Shown here: positions 8,247 to 16,788 of the stretch, in pieces | How positions within the stretch are numbered: position 1 is the first letter of the stretch | Layout of the letters: each line of letters opens with the position of its first letter | Assembly (NCBI GenBank): GCA_044370375.1 | Contig: JBILVQ010000014.1 | Coordinates: 1-25,525 of the forward strand | Origin: JBILVQ01 sp044370375 | GTDB lineage: Bacteria > Bacteroidota > Bacteroidia > UBA4408 | Length of the DNA: 25,525 nt | Reading direction: 5' to 3' | Notes under the pieces: model-generated | What the model was told of the DNA's origin: nothing | Database searches by the model: none | The model's input: the letters and a program-made list of their open reading frames with translations, nothing else | Position numbers and translations under genes: made by a program

Positions 8247-9391
8247 AAAAAAGAATAGCCCTCCTTGGATCAACAGGGTCCATTGGAGTACAAACACTTG
8301 AGGTAATTGAATCGCATTCAGAACGCTTTGCTGTAAGCGTTCTTACGGCCCAAAACAATGTTGGCTTGCTGATTGACCAGGCAAAAAAATTCTTGCCAGC
8401 TGAAGTAGTTATTGGGAATACCCAAAAATATTCCTTGTTGAAAGATGCTTTGAAAAACCTGCCAATTCAGGTAAGTTCCGGCATTCAGGCCATGAATGAT
8501 GCTGTGGTTCGTGAAGACGTGGATATGGTTTTAACTGCGGTGGTAGGATATGCCGGCCTCATTCCAACTACCCATGCCATTAAAGCCGGGAAAGATATTG
8601 CGCTGGCCAACAAAGAAACCCTTGTTGTTGCAGGCGACCTCATTACCGAACTTGCAGCCAGGTACGGTTCAAAAATAATTCCTGTTGATTCTGAACACTC
8701 TGCCATTTTTCAAAGTTTATTGGGTGAAGATTCCTTACAAATGGAAAAAATCATCCTTACAGCATCAGGCGGTCCATTTAGAGGAAAAAAGAGGAATGCA
8801 TTGGTTGGCATAAAAAAAGAACAAGCGCTAAAACACCCCAATTGGGATATGGGTGCTAAAATCACGATTGACTCTGCCTCCATGATGAACAAAGGTTTGG
8901 AGGTAATTGAAGCCAAATGGCTCTTCGGACTTAATCCTGACCAAATTGAAGTTGTGGTTCACCCGCAATCGATCATTCACTCTCTCGTTCAGTTTAAAGA
9001 TAGTTCAATAAAAGCCCAAATGGGCCTGCCTGACATGCGTTTGCCCATTCTTTTTGCCCTTGGGTATCCCGAAAGAATACCTTCTAATTTTGAAAGATTT
9101 AGTTTTCTTAACTATCCAACGTTAAGTTTTGAGCCTCCTGATACCGAAACATTTCGTAATCTTGCCATTGCATTTGAAGCCCTCAAATTAGGCGGAAATG
9201 TACCCTGCACAATCAATGCAGCCAATGAAGTTGCCGTTGAAGCATTTTTACAAGACAGAATCGGCTTTTTGGAAATGTCGGATGTGATAGAGAAATGCAT
9301 GCATCAAATTGACTACATTGAAAAACCGGGCATAACAGATTATGTAGCCACCGACTCCGAAACAAGAATCCTTGCAAGCTCCCTCATTTAA
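8243..9391 (+). CDS. dxr: 1-deoxy-D-xylulose-5-phosphate reductoisomerase
   Basis: The enzyme converts 1-deoxy-D-xylulose 5-phosphate to 2-C-methyl-D-erythritol 4-phosphate with NADPH, the second step of the MEP isoprenoid pathway, in the cytoplasm. The 382-residue length is typical. The NADPH-binding GSTGSIG is at residues 9-15, the ANKE segment is at 122-125, the metal ligands are Asp149 and Glu151 in VDSEH, and the active-site loop SASMMNKGLE is at 211-220, supplying Asn216, Lys217 and Glu220. The PQSIIHS segment is also present. The gene overlaps the upstream M23 gene by 4 bases and is followed by rseP after 9 bases. Dxr next to rseP is a common Bacteroidota arrangement. Confidence 0.97.
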   Translation: MKKRIALLGSTGSIGVQTLEVIESHSERFAVSVLTAQNNVGLLIDQAKKFLPAEVVIGNTQKYSLLKDALKNLPIQVSSGIQAMNDAVVREDVDMVLTAVVGYAGLIPTTHAIKAGKDIALANKETLVVAGDLITELAARYGSKIIPVDSEHSAIFQSLLGEDSLQMEKIILTASGGPFRGKKRNALVGIKKEQALKHPNWDMGAKITIDSASMMNKGLEVIEAKWLFGLNPDQIEVVVHPQSIIHSLVQFKDSSIKAQMGLPDMRLPILFALGYPERIPSNFERFSFLNYPTLSFEPPDTETFRNLAIAFEALKLGGNVPCTINAANEVAVEAFLQDRIGFLEMSDVIEKCMHQIDYIEKPGITDYVATDSETRILASSLI

Positions 9392-9400
9392 TTCATCCTC

Positions 9401-10720
9401 ATGGAAATTTTAATCAAAGCCTCTCAATTAATCCTTAGCCTTTCTATACTGATTGTTTTGCATGAATTGGGACACTTTATTCCTGCCAAACTTTTTAAAA
9501 CAAGGGTTGAAAAATTTTATTTGTTTTTCGATCCTTGGTTTTCTCTTTTCAAGAAAAAAGTGAATGGAACCGAATACGGAATAGGATGGATTCCTTTAGG
9601 AGGTTATGTAAAAATTTCTGGAATGATTGATGAGTCAATGGATAAGGAACAAATGGCTCAACCCGCTCAACCATGGGAGTTTAGAAGTAAACCTGCATGG
9701 CAGAGATTAATTATTATGCTAGGGGGTGTAACTGTTAACGTATTGGTGGCGATTGTAATTTATATAGGAATATTATTTTTCAATGGCGAAGACTTTCTTC
9801 CCTCAAAGAATGTTCAGTATGGTATTTCTTGCGATTCACTTGCCCTAGAAATGGGCCTTCTCAATGGAGATAAAATAATTTCAGTGGATGGAAAAGAAGT
9901 AGGGAATTTCAATAAAATCCCCATTGACATTATCATGAATGAAGCCAAAGAAGTGGAGGTATTACGCAATGGGGCAACTGAGAAAATTGAAATCCCTCAG
10001 GGTTTTTTAAACAAGCTGGTGAAATCACCGGGTACCTTTATTAGTCCTAGGATTCCCTTTTTTGTGGAAGTGGTTGCTCCAGGTTCACCTGCTGAAAAAG
10101 CAGGATTTAAGGTGAATGATTTTATTGTTCGGGTCAATGGAAAGGAACTGCGTTATTTTGACGAAGTAAGGGCTGAAATTCAGCGCAACAAACTCAAAAA
10201 GGTTGAGGTGGTAGTTTTCCGAAACAAACAATATGAAAAACTTACTGCAACAGTAAGTGAACTAGGGACTTTAGGACTGGGCCCCTATCCGCCAGCAAAC
10301 TTCCTTTCCTTTGAGCACAAGGAGTATACATTTTTGGAATCTATACCGGCCGGAATCATTAAAACAGGAAAAGGACTCTCAGATTATGTAGATCAATTCA
10401 AATTGATTTTCAATAGTGAAGTAAAGGGTTATGAATCACTGGGTGGCTTCATTAGTTTCGGTAAAGTATTCGCTCCTGAATGGGACTGGCTAAGATTTTG
10501 GAACTTAACAGCATTCTTTTCAGTTGCCCTGGCCATCATGAATGTTCTTCCGATTCCTGCTTTGGATGGAGGTCATGTATTATTCTTGCTTTATGAAATG
10601 ATTACTGGTCGCAAGCCGGGCGAAAAGTTCATGGAATATGCCCAACTTGTAGGGATGATTTTATTGCTGGCGCTACTGGTATTTGCCAACGGCAATGATA
10701 TTGTCAAACTATTCAAGTAA
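9401..10720 (+). CDS. rseP: RIP metalloprotease RseP (site-2 protease, M50)
   Basis: This 439-residue integral membrane zinc protease cleaves membrane-embedded substrates such as anti-sigma factors. HELGH at residues 21-25 is the zinc motif within the first helix, GGVTVN at 108-113 is the conserved membrane hairpin, and LDGGH around 388-392 supplies the third zinc ligand. Two PDZ domains lie between (about 135-195 and 215-290; the second contains GSPAEKAGFKVND). A final membrane helix is near 415-432. The gene follows dxr with a 9-base gap and is probably cotranscribed with it. Its stop (10718-10720) directly abuts the stop of the convergent barrel gene at 10721, with no terminator between. 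The substrate in this organism cannot be told from the window. Confidence 0.95.
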   Translation: MEILIKASQLILSLSILIVLHELGHFIPAKLFKTRVEKFYLFFDPWFSLFKKKVNGTEYGIGWIPLGGYVKISGMIDESMDKEQMAQPAQPWEFRSKPAWQRLIIMLGGVTVNVLVAIVIYIGILFFNGEDFLPSKNVQYGISCDSLALEMGLLNGDKIISVDGKEVGNFNKIPIDIIMNEAKEVEVLRNGATEKIEIPQGFLNKLVKSPGTFISPRIPFFVEVVAPGSPAEKAGFKVNDFIVRVNGKELRYFDEVRAEIQRNKLKKVEVVVFRNKQYEKLTATVSELGTLGLGPYPPANFLSFEHKEYTFLESIPAGIIKTGKGLSDYVDQFKLIFNSEVKGYESLGGFISFGKVFAPEWDWLRFWNLTAFFSVALAIMNVLPIPALDGGHVLFLLYEMITGRKPGEKFMEYAQLVGMILLLALLVFANGNDIVKLFK

Positions 10721-11383
10721 TCAGGATTGATTCAATAGTTTTAGGGTTTTGTCTTTGAGTTTATACTTATCGATAAAATAACCCCATTTGATGGAAGCAC
10801 TGAACACATAAATTGGTGCGGTAAAGCGTTCTTTAACCGATCCGCTTTTAAACAAAAAAAGCCTGAATCCACCCTCTGCACCTATGGCAAACCAAGGTAG
10901 CAGCCTGTATTCTCCTGAAATACAAGGTTCATAAACCATAATAAAGTGGCTGTTCTTTTTTTCATTCTGCACAACAGGAAAGACGGATCTTGTAAAGGTT
11001 GTTCCAAATCCTACTTGAACGGGCACAGAAAAGGTCCATCGGTTTTGCTTAAAGTAGAGATATTCGAAATAAACACAAAAATACCTCATACCAAGTTGTT
11101 CCTTTCTGTATTGAAACCCTGAGAATTCACTATTGTAAAACTTGGTGTTCATATAATTATAGCCTACCCCCATCCTAATTTTACTATTAAAGTCTAATCC
11201 CAATTTCCATCCCGTAATTTGGGCTCTACGGGTTGAAATAAAGGTATTTCTGGTTTCCCAATTACCATCCAGCACCGGTTTATGGCTTAAATGAAAACGT
11301 AGCGAATCGAGCAGCTGAGCTTTTGTTTCTCCGCTTAGGAAAAACAACGCGATAACCGGTAAGAGAAATTTAAATTTACTCAT
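10721..11383 (-). CDS. Hypothetical outer-membrane beta-barrel-like protein
   Basis: This 220-residue protein has a signal peptide (hydrophobic core about residues 6-17, cleavage near TKAQ at 20-23). The mature part has alternating short beta-strands rich in aromatic residues (for example MRYFCVYFEYLYF, YVFSASIKWGYF), typical of a small outer-membrane barrel. I recognise no specific family, and the size and strand pattern are my only evidence. It ends immediately beside the rseP stop. It lies 61 bases downstream of coxA, and the gap is filled by the oxidase-operon terminator, whose T-run reaches its ATG. Expression by read-through from the respiratory operon is therefore possible, since there is little room for a separate promoter. 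A role in respiration is not implied by the sequence. Confidence 0.7.
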   Translation of the reverse strand: MSKFKFLLPVIALFFLSGETKAQLLDSLRFHLSHKPVLDGNWETRNTFISTRRAQITGWKLGLDFNSKIRMGVGYNYMNTKFYNSEFSGFQYRKEQLGMRYFCVYFEYLYFKQNRWTFSVPVQVGFGTTFTRSVFPVVQNEKKNSHFIMVYEPCISGEYRLLPWFAIGAEGGFRLFLFKSGSVKERFTAPIYVFSASIKWGYFIDKYKLKDKTLKLLNQS

Positions 11384-11420
11384 AAAAAAATGTCCTTAAA
11401 TATTTTACTACTTAAGGACA
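11384..11420 (-). terminator. Intrinsic terminator of the act-cox operon
   Basis: TGTCCTTAA (11391-11399) and TTAAGGACA (11412-11420) form a 9-bp stem with a 12-base loop. On the minus strand the hairpin is followed by seven T residues (11384-11390), the classical arrangement. It is 24 bases past the coxA stop, and its T-run abuts the ATG of the next gene. Confidence 0.88.
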
Positions 11421-11444
11421 TTAATTAATTGTGGACAACAAAAA

Positions 11445-13268
11445 TTAATGGTCTTCTTCTCCGGCCTCTAGTGGCACCGTTTGAGGAACAAAATCTTCTT
11501 TTTTTCCGGGTTTGCTATAATCATAAGGCCAGCGATGAACCTCAGGTATGGCACCGGGCCAGTTTCCGTGAATATGCTGAACGGGAGTAGTCCACTCCAG
11601 GGTGTTTGAATTCCAAGGGTTTTGGGTGGCCTTCTTGCCTTTAAACATGCTGTAGAAGAAATTGAAAAGGAAAGCACCCTGACCGATAGCCCCAATAATG
11701 GCGAAAGCGGTTACTAAAATATTGATATCTCCCATTCCGGCAAAAATATCGATGGTTTCATTGGAATAATATCTTCGCGGTACACCGGCCATTCCTAAAA
11801 AGTGCATCGGGAAAAACACGCCATAAACGGCTACAAAGGTTACCCAGAAATGTACATAGCCCAATTTATTGTTCATCATTCTGCCAAACAATTTTGGGAA
11901 CCAATGATAAACACCGCAGAACATACCAAAGATGGCCGAAGCACCCATTACGATATGGAAGTGGGCCACAACAAAATAGGTGTCGTGAACATTGATATCA
12001 AGGGCAGAATCTGCAAGGATAATTCCTGTTACCCCACCGGTTACGAATGTTGAGACAAGACCAATTGCGAAAAGCATGGCAGGAGACATGATTAAGTTTC
12101 CTTTCCAAAGCGTTGTTACGTAGTTAAAGGCCTTTACAGCCGATGGAATGGCAATCAAAAGGGTTGTGAATACGAACAATGAGCCGAGGAATGGATTCAT
12201 TCCAGTTAAGAACATGTGGTGACCCCAAACAATGAAAGAGAGGAAACCAATGGCAATGATAGAACCAATCATGGCACGATAACCGAAAATTGGTTTTCTT
12301 GACATGGTTGAAATCACTTCAGAGGTAATTCCCAATGCAGGAAGGATTACGATGTAAACTTCGGGGTGACCAAGGAACCAGAATAAATGTTGGTAAAGGA
12401 TCGGGCTACCACCGGTTTGTTCCATGGCTTGTCCGGAGATAAAAATATCAGACAAATAAAAACTTGTTCCGAAAGAGCGGTCGAAAATCAAAAGGAGGGC
12501 AGCTGATAAAAGCACAGGGAAAGAAAGTACACCCAGAACTGCTGTAATAAAGAAAGCCCAAATGGTAAGGGGCATTCTGGTCATTTTCATTCCCTTGGTT
12601 CTTAGATTCAAAATAGTAACAATGTAGTTAATTGAGCCTAACAAAGAACCTGCAATAAATATGGCCATACTCACCAACCATAAGGTCATACCAAGCCCGG
12701 AACCGGGAATGGCTTCTTCCAAAGCACTTAAAGGAGGATAAACTGTCCAGCCGGCAGATGCAGGACCGGTTTCGATAAAAAGAGAACCGGTCATAATAAT
12801 AACAGCCAAGAAGAAAAACCAGAAAGAAAGCATATTCAAAAAACCAGAGGCCATATCTCTTGCACCCAACTGTAAAGGAATAAGAAGGTTGCTGAAAGTT
12901 CCGGATAAACCACCTGTTAGCACAAAGAACACCATGATGGTACCATGAATAGTAACCAATGCCAAATACATATTGGAATCCAAAACCCCATCAGGAGCCC
13001 ATTTCTCTCCAAGGAAATACTCTAAAATGGCAAATCCTTTTCCGGGATAAGCCAATTGTAATCGAAAGAAAATGGAGAGCATCATAGCCAATACACCCAT
13101 CACTACAGCAGTCAAAAGAAACTGCTTTGCAATCATTTTGTGGTCCTGACTAAATACGTACTTCGTCCAGAAATTATCCTCGTGTTCATGGTGATCATCA
13201 TGCCCGTGGTGATCATGATGAGAATCATGGGCATGTGCATCGTGGTGGTGAGTTGCGTGGGTACTCAT
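11445..13268 (-). CDS. coxA: Cytochrome c oxidase subunit I (heme-copper oxidase, A1-type)
   Basis: This 607-residue, about 12-helix membrane protein is the catalytic subunit that reduces oxygen to water and pumps protons. The heme a ligands are His108 and His438, the heme a3 ligand is His436 (VAHFHIV), and the CuB ligands are His301 (GHPEVYI), His350 and His351, with the cross-linking Tyr305. Glu303 in GHPEVYI marks the A1 type with a D-channel glutamate, and Lys379 (PSAVKAF) is the K-channel lysine. The first 31 residues contain 14 His and 6 Asp. This tail precedes the conserved FSQDHKMIAKQ start of the core and is not part of the usual fold. The gene is last of the act-cox operon, 48 bases after coxB. 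Subunits III and IV are not encoded nearby. Confidence 0.96.
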   Translation of the reverse strand: MSTHATHHHDAHAHDSHHDHHGHDDHHEHEDNFWTKYVFSQDHKMIAKQFLLTAVVMGVLAMMLSIFFRLQLAYPGKGFAILEYFLGEKWAPDGVLDSNMYLALVTIHGTIMVFFVLTGGLSGTFSNLLIPLQLGARDMASGFLNMLSFWFFFLAVIIMTGSLFIETGPASAGWTVYPPLSALEEAIPGSGLGMTLWLVSMAIFIAGSLLGSINYIVTILNLRTKGMKMTRMPLTIWAFFITAVLGVLSFPVLLSAALLLIFDRSFGTSFYLSDIFISGQAMEQTGGSPILYQHLFWFLGHPEVYIVILPALGITSEVISTMSRKPIFGYRAMIGSIIAIGFLSFIVWGHHMFLTGMNPFLGSLFVFTTLLIAIPSAVKAFNYVTTLWKGNLIMSPAMLFAIGLVSTFVTGGVTGIILADSALDINVHDTYFVVAHFHIVMGASAIFGMFCGVYHWFPKLFGRMMNNKLGYVHFWVTFVAVYGVFFPMHFLGMAGVPRRYYSNETIDIFAGMGDINILVTAFAIIGAIGQGAFLFNFFYSMFKGKKATQNPWNSNTLEWTTPVQHIHGNWPGAIPEVHRWPYDYSKPGKKEDFVPQTVPLEAGEEDH

Positions 13269-13316
13269 AGTATGAATTTACTTTTCTTCGTTCTTTAAAT
13301 TTCGGGCAAAAAACAA

Positions 13317-14360
13317 TTACATTTTAGCCATTGGCGGTGTGGCGGTTGAATCTGCAGGTGCAGCAGGAGCAGCAGGCTCTGCAGAAACAAGGGTTGATTT
13401 AAAATCCTTTTGTTCACTTAGCCATTTATTGTAATCAGCTTCAGATTCAACAATAATTTTCATTTGCATGTTGTAATGGGCACTGCCACAAATTTTGTTG
13501 CAAACCAAAACATAATCAAAATTTGGCTTTCCTAGTTTTTTACGCATTTCTGCGGTGGTGATGGTAGGAACAAAATGGAACTCGGTTTTCATTCCGGGAA
13601 CACAGTTCATTTGTGCACGGAAGTGAGGCATATAAGCACTATGAATCACATCTCTGGATCTGAAATTAAACAATACATTTTTATTCACCGGAATATGAAA
13701 CTCTCCTCTTACCAATTTATCATCCCAGCCGGCTTTGTCTTGTTTATCAAGCGCCAAAGGATTATCGTCTGCTGTAAGTTTGTAGTTGGTTGCTCCTAAT
13801 ACATTGTCCACACCAGCATAACGCGCAGTCCAGTCAAATTGTTTAGCATACAATTCAACAACAATAGAATTATTTGGATCACCAGGAGCTGTAATTTTGT
13901 TCCATGTGGCCAAACCATAAATAATAATAATGGTTAGTACAATGGCTGGAATGATTGTCCAAATCATCTCCAATTTTGTACTATGAGCAAAGAAAGTAGC
14001 TCTGTTGTCTTTTCTGAAGTAGTATTTGTAAGCAAAATAAAACAGCAGGAAATTAACCAAAACAAAAACCAAAGTAATGATGACAAGGTTGAAATTGAAC
14101 AATGTGTCAATGGAAGAACCATGTTCTGATGCGGATTCGGGAAGAACATATTTTCCATACTCCACCAATTGAAAGATGCAGAAAGCGAAAAACGCAATCA
14201 GGAACACCATCATCATTTTCGCATTAAAACGATTGTCACCATCCGTTACCTTTTCCTCTTTCGAGCCCTTAAGGGCAGAGGCAAGCTCATAAACTTTCAT
14301 CAAGCGTGCAAAAACGATTACACCCAGAATGATTGTCAAATAAATTAAATTGGATTGCAT
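13317..14360 (-). CDS. coxB: Cytochrome c oxidase subunit II
   Basis: This 347-residue protein carries the periplasmic CuA domain that accepts electrons for the oxidase. The CuA ligands are His240 (VIHSAYMPHF), Cys287, Cys291, His295 and Met298 (CNKIC...HYNM). The residue that is usually Glu between the two cysteines is Lys289 here. Four hydrophobic segments are visible (about 3-20, 49-66, 90-112 and 132-152), so there is an N-terminal extension of two segments before the standard two-helix hairpin. No CxxCH motif follows the CuA domain, so there is no fused cytochrome c and the enzyme is not a caa3 type by this subunit. The C-terminus is an Ala/Pro-rich tail. The gene lies 24 bases after actF in the same operon. 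Confidence 0.95.
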   Translation of the reverse strand: MQSNLIYLTIILGVIVFARLMKVYELASALKGSKEEKVTDGDNRFNAKMMMVFLIAFFAFCIFQLVEYGKYVLPESASEHGSSIDTLFNFNLVIITLVFVLVNFLLFYFAYKYYFRKDNRATFFAHSTKLEMIWTIIPAIVLTIIIIYGLATWNKITAPGDPNNSIVVELYAKQFDWTARYAGVDNVLGATNYKLTADDNPLALDKQDKAGWDDKLVRGEFHIPVNKNVLFNFRSRDVIHSAYMPHFRAQMNCVPGMKTEFHFVPTITTAEMRKKLGKPNFDYVLVCNKICGSAHYNMQMKIIVESEADYNKWLSEQKDFKSTLVSAEPAAPAAPADSTATPPMAKM

Positions 14361-14384
14361 AGCAGTTTTTTTCTTTGCAAATGA

Positions 14385-15581
14385 TTAAATGTGAAAATGG
14401 TAGCTTTCCTCGATGAGGGGGTGGTTTTTTGGCACCAATGAAGCCTTGGCCAGATTTCTGAAAGTCACCCATATCAACAATCCGGCAAAGAAACAGGTAG
14501 TACCTACTTCAATAATTCCGATATGAGCATGCGTTCCAACGGTTCCGGGCATAACCAGCAAATAAACATCTATCCAATGTCCAATTAACATGATAATACC
14601 AACAAACATTAAACCTCCATCTCTTCTTTTTGCATCTCTCGACATCAAAATAAGGAAAGGGCAAAAGAAATTAATAAACACATTGGCTAACCATAAGCCA
14701 CGGAAATGCGGACTTTGACGAGCCATGTAATAAACCACCTCTTCTGGTAGGTTAGCATACCAAATCAACATAAATTGCGCAAACCAAAGGTAAGTCCAGA
14801 AAATACTGAATGCGAACATAAACTTACCCATATCATGAACGTGATTTTCATTAATATGAGGCATATATCCTCTGCGTCTGAGGTAAACCACAAATAACAT
14901 CATTACGGTTAAGCCGCTAACAAACATTCCGGCAAAAACGTACCATCCAAACAATGTTGAGAACCAGTGAGCATCAATAGACATGATGATATCCCAAGCG
15001 GAAGTAGAAGAAGTTACTCCAAAAAGAACCAAAAAGGTTGCAGAAAGTTTAATATTCTTGTTATAAAAGCCCAATCCTCCTTCGATATCCTCCTTCAAGG
15101 ATTCCCTTCTTATTAAAAAAGCAAAACCGCTCCAAATCAAGGCGTAAGCAAAAAGGCGAAAAACGTAAAAACCAATGTTTAGGTAACCGCTCTTTCCATC
15201 AAGAATTGGATCATAATGAGAAGAGTTTTTATCATATAAATCAGCATGCGTCCAATGGTAAAGATCATGGTGCCCGGCAAGGAATATGATAATCATGAAG
15301 GCAGTTGCAAAGGGCAAATACTGAGATATGGCCATAGGAATTCGAACAATTCCCGGTGACCAGCCTACCTCGGCAACATATTGCACGGCTACAAAGAAAA
15401 TGCAGCCCAATGCGATGGCCATTAAATAAAAGTTACTCATCAATAAACTGGCCCAGGCCCGGTGAGTTTCACCTGAGGCGAATCCATAAACAATGGAAAC
15501 CGCCCCTATGGCAATTAAAATACCTGCCAGAAGATTATTATTTCTGGTTACTTGGTAATTCAAAGTTGGTGCTTCTTTCAT
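14385..15581 (-). CDS. actF: Alternative complex III subunit ActF (quinone-binding-type membrane subunit)
   Basis: This 398-residue polytopic membrane protein has about ten hydrophobic helices. It is recognisable from position and from conserved sequence such as FLAGHHDLYHWTH (101-113) and SSTSAWDIIMSID. ActF is one of two large membrane subunits of ACIII (with ActC), related to the NrfD/PsrC quinol-interacting family, and lacks cofactor motifs. ACIII replaces cytochrome bc1 as the quinol:electron-acceptor oxidoreductase. The gene sits 23 bases after actE and 24 bases before coxB. The stop at 14385 is followed by the coxB start, so translation is likely coordinated. Confidence 0.93.
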   Translation of the reverse strand: MKEAPTLNYQVTRNNNLLAGILIAIGAVSIVYGFASGETHRAWASLLMSNFYLMAIALGCIFFVAVQYVAEVGWSPGIVRIPMAISQYLPFATAFMIIIFLAGHHDLYHWTHADLYDKNSSHYDPILDGKSGYLNIGFYVFRLFAYALIWSGFAFLIRRESLKEDIEGGLGFYNKNIKLSATFLVLFGVTSSTSAWDIIMSIDAHWFSTLFGWYVFAGMFVSGLTVMMLFVVYLRRRGYMPHINENHVHDMGKFMFAFSIFWTYLWFAQFMLIWYANLPEEVVYYMARQSPHFRGLWLANVFINFFCPFLILMSRDAKRRDGGLMFVGIIMLIGHWIDVYLLVMPGTVGTHAHIGIIEVGTTCFFAGLLIWVTFRNLAKASLVPKNHPLIEESYHFHI

Positions 15582-15604
15582 TCAGCGAATTGCTTTTGAT
15601 ATTA

Positions 15605-16237
15605 TTACTTCGTTTTTTTTGTTGAATCTGCAGGTGCTGCAACAGGTTGATTACTACCAATCAAACTTTGAACATAAAACACCAATTGCCATCTTTCTTG
15701 CTTATTCAACTGAGAGGCGTGCTGGCCCATTAGCCCCTTTCCATAAGTCATGGAATGGAACATTTTTCCTTCAGTAAGGCCCACTTTTGAGGCATAGCTT
15801 CCAGGACTAGGAAACTTACCATTTTTAACCAAGCTACCATCACCGGCCCCGGCATCACCATGGCAATGAACACAAAATTTGGTGTATAAATCCTTTCCCT
15901 TGTCCAAATGGGCCTGAGAAAAGGCGAGTGGATTTTTAAGGTTTAAACCAGCTGCTTCATAACCTTCAGGACTATCCGGATATGCGTAAGGCATAGCATT
16001 GATAGACAATTCAGCATTAGGAATATTACCTTGGGTAATGGTTCCTGAAACCGGAATCAGGGAGCTGATGCTATCTTTAAATAATCCGGAAGCTTCGTAG
16101 GGCTTTACAGCAATTGACCGATACATGTCGGGCATAAACTCAATACCCGGGCTAAGCGGATCTGAAGAACAACCGGACAACAGTACTACTGTTGCCAAGC
16201 AAAAGGTTGAAATATGATTCAGTAATCTCCTTTTCAT
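15605..16237 (-). CDS. actE: Alternative complex III subunit ActE, mono-heme cytochrome c lipoprotein
   Basis: This 210-residue protein has a signal peptide ending in the lipobox LLSGC with Cys23 as the likely lipid anchor, so it is a periplasmic lipoprotein. A single heme c site is CVHCH (Cys122, Cys125, His126), and the likely axial methionine is Met170 in GKGLMGQHASQL. A cytochrome c fold covers about residues 105-195. In ACIII, ActE carries one c-type heme and is thought to relay electrons toward the oxidase. The C-terminal tail (APADST) repeats a motif seen at the CoxB C-terminus. The gene is separated from actD by 9 bases. Confidence 0.93.
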   Translation of the reverse strand: MKRRLLNHISTFCLATVVLLSGCSSDPLSPGIEFMPDMYRSIAVKPYEASGLFKDSISSLIPVSGTITQGNIPNAELSINAMPYAYPDSPEGYEAAGLNLKNPLAFSQAHLDKGKDLYTKFCVHCHGDAGAGDGSLVKNGKFPSPGSYASKVGLTEGKMFHSMTYGKGLMGQHASQLNKQERWQLVFYVQSLIGSNQPVAAPADSTKKTK

Positions 16238-16246
16238 TTCTTGAAA

Positions 16247-16771
16247 TTATTTTCCGTATTCTTTAACTTCCTCTGCACCGTGGCTCTTTAACAAACGAGT
16301 AACCTCAGCTTCGGTGGAAGCATCTTTCAGTTCAACATGCATCACCAATTTGTCATCAGTCATTCTAACATCTGGAACGAAAGCGGTTACACCAGGAAGT
16401 ATTTTTGAACGCAAATAGAACGTCAAAACCATTCCATGGGCTGCACAAAAAACGGTAGATTCAAATAAAACCGGTACAAAGGCAGGCATGTTCTTCCACC
16501 AGGCAAAATTGGGCTTTCCACCAATATCCATGGGCCAATCACTGATATTCATGTACCATGTCATTAGAATGGCAAGTGACAATCCTGTACAACCGTAGAT
16601 AAAAGAACAAATGGAAATCCTTGTTCGTTTTAAACCTAGTGCATGATCCATACCATGAACAGGATAAGGAGAATAGACATCCTTAATCTTAACACCGGCC
16701 TTGCGCAAAGGAGCGATGCTGTTCATTACAACATCATCATCACTGAAAATTGCGAAAATATGTTTACTCAT
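16247..16771 (-). CDS. actD: Alternative complex III subunit ActD (DUF3341)
   Basis: This 174-residue protein begins with a cytoplasmic-type alpha/beta segment (residues 1-48, with VYSPYPVHGMDHALGL typical of DUF3341). Two membrane helices follow (about 52-74 and 96-120), then a soluble C-terminal segment ending HGAEEV. ActD is a small accessory membrane subunit of ACIII with no cofactor. Its position between actC and actE, with gaps of 17 and 9 bases, supports the call. Confidence 0.92.
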   Translation of the reverse strand: MSKHIFAIFSDDDVVMNSIAPLRKAGVKIKDVYSPYPVHGMDHALGLKRTRISICSFIYGCTGLSLAILMTWYMNISDWPMDIGGKPNFAWWKNMPAFVPVLFESTVFCAAHGMVLTFYLRSKILPGVTAFVPDVRMTDDKLVMHVELKDASTEAEVTRLLKSHGAEEVKEYGK

Positions 16772-16788
16772 AACGTTGCTTCAAACAA

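Noticed and set aside
13317..14360. Calling the oxidase a caa3 type
   Set aside because: A caa3 oxidase needs a cytochrome c domain fused to subunit II. CoxB has no CxxCH motif after the CuA site and ends in an Ala/Pro tail, so an aa3-type naming is safer.
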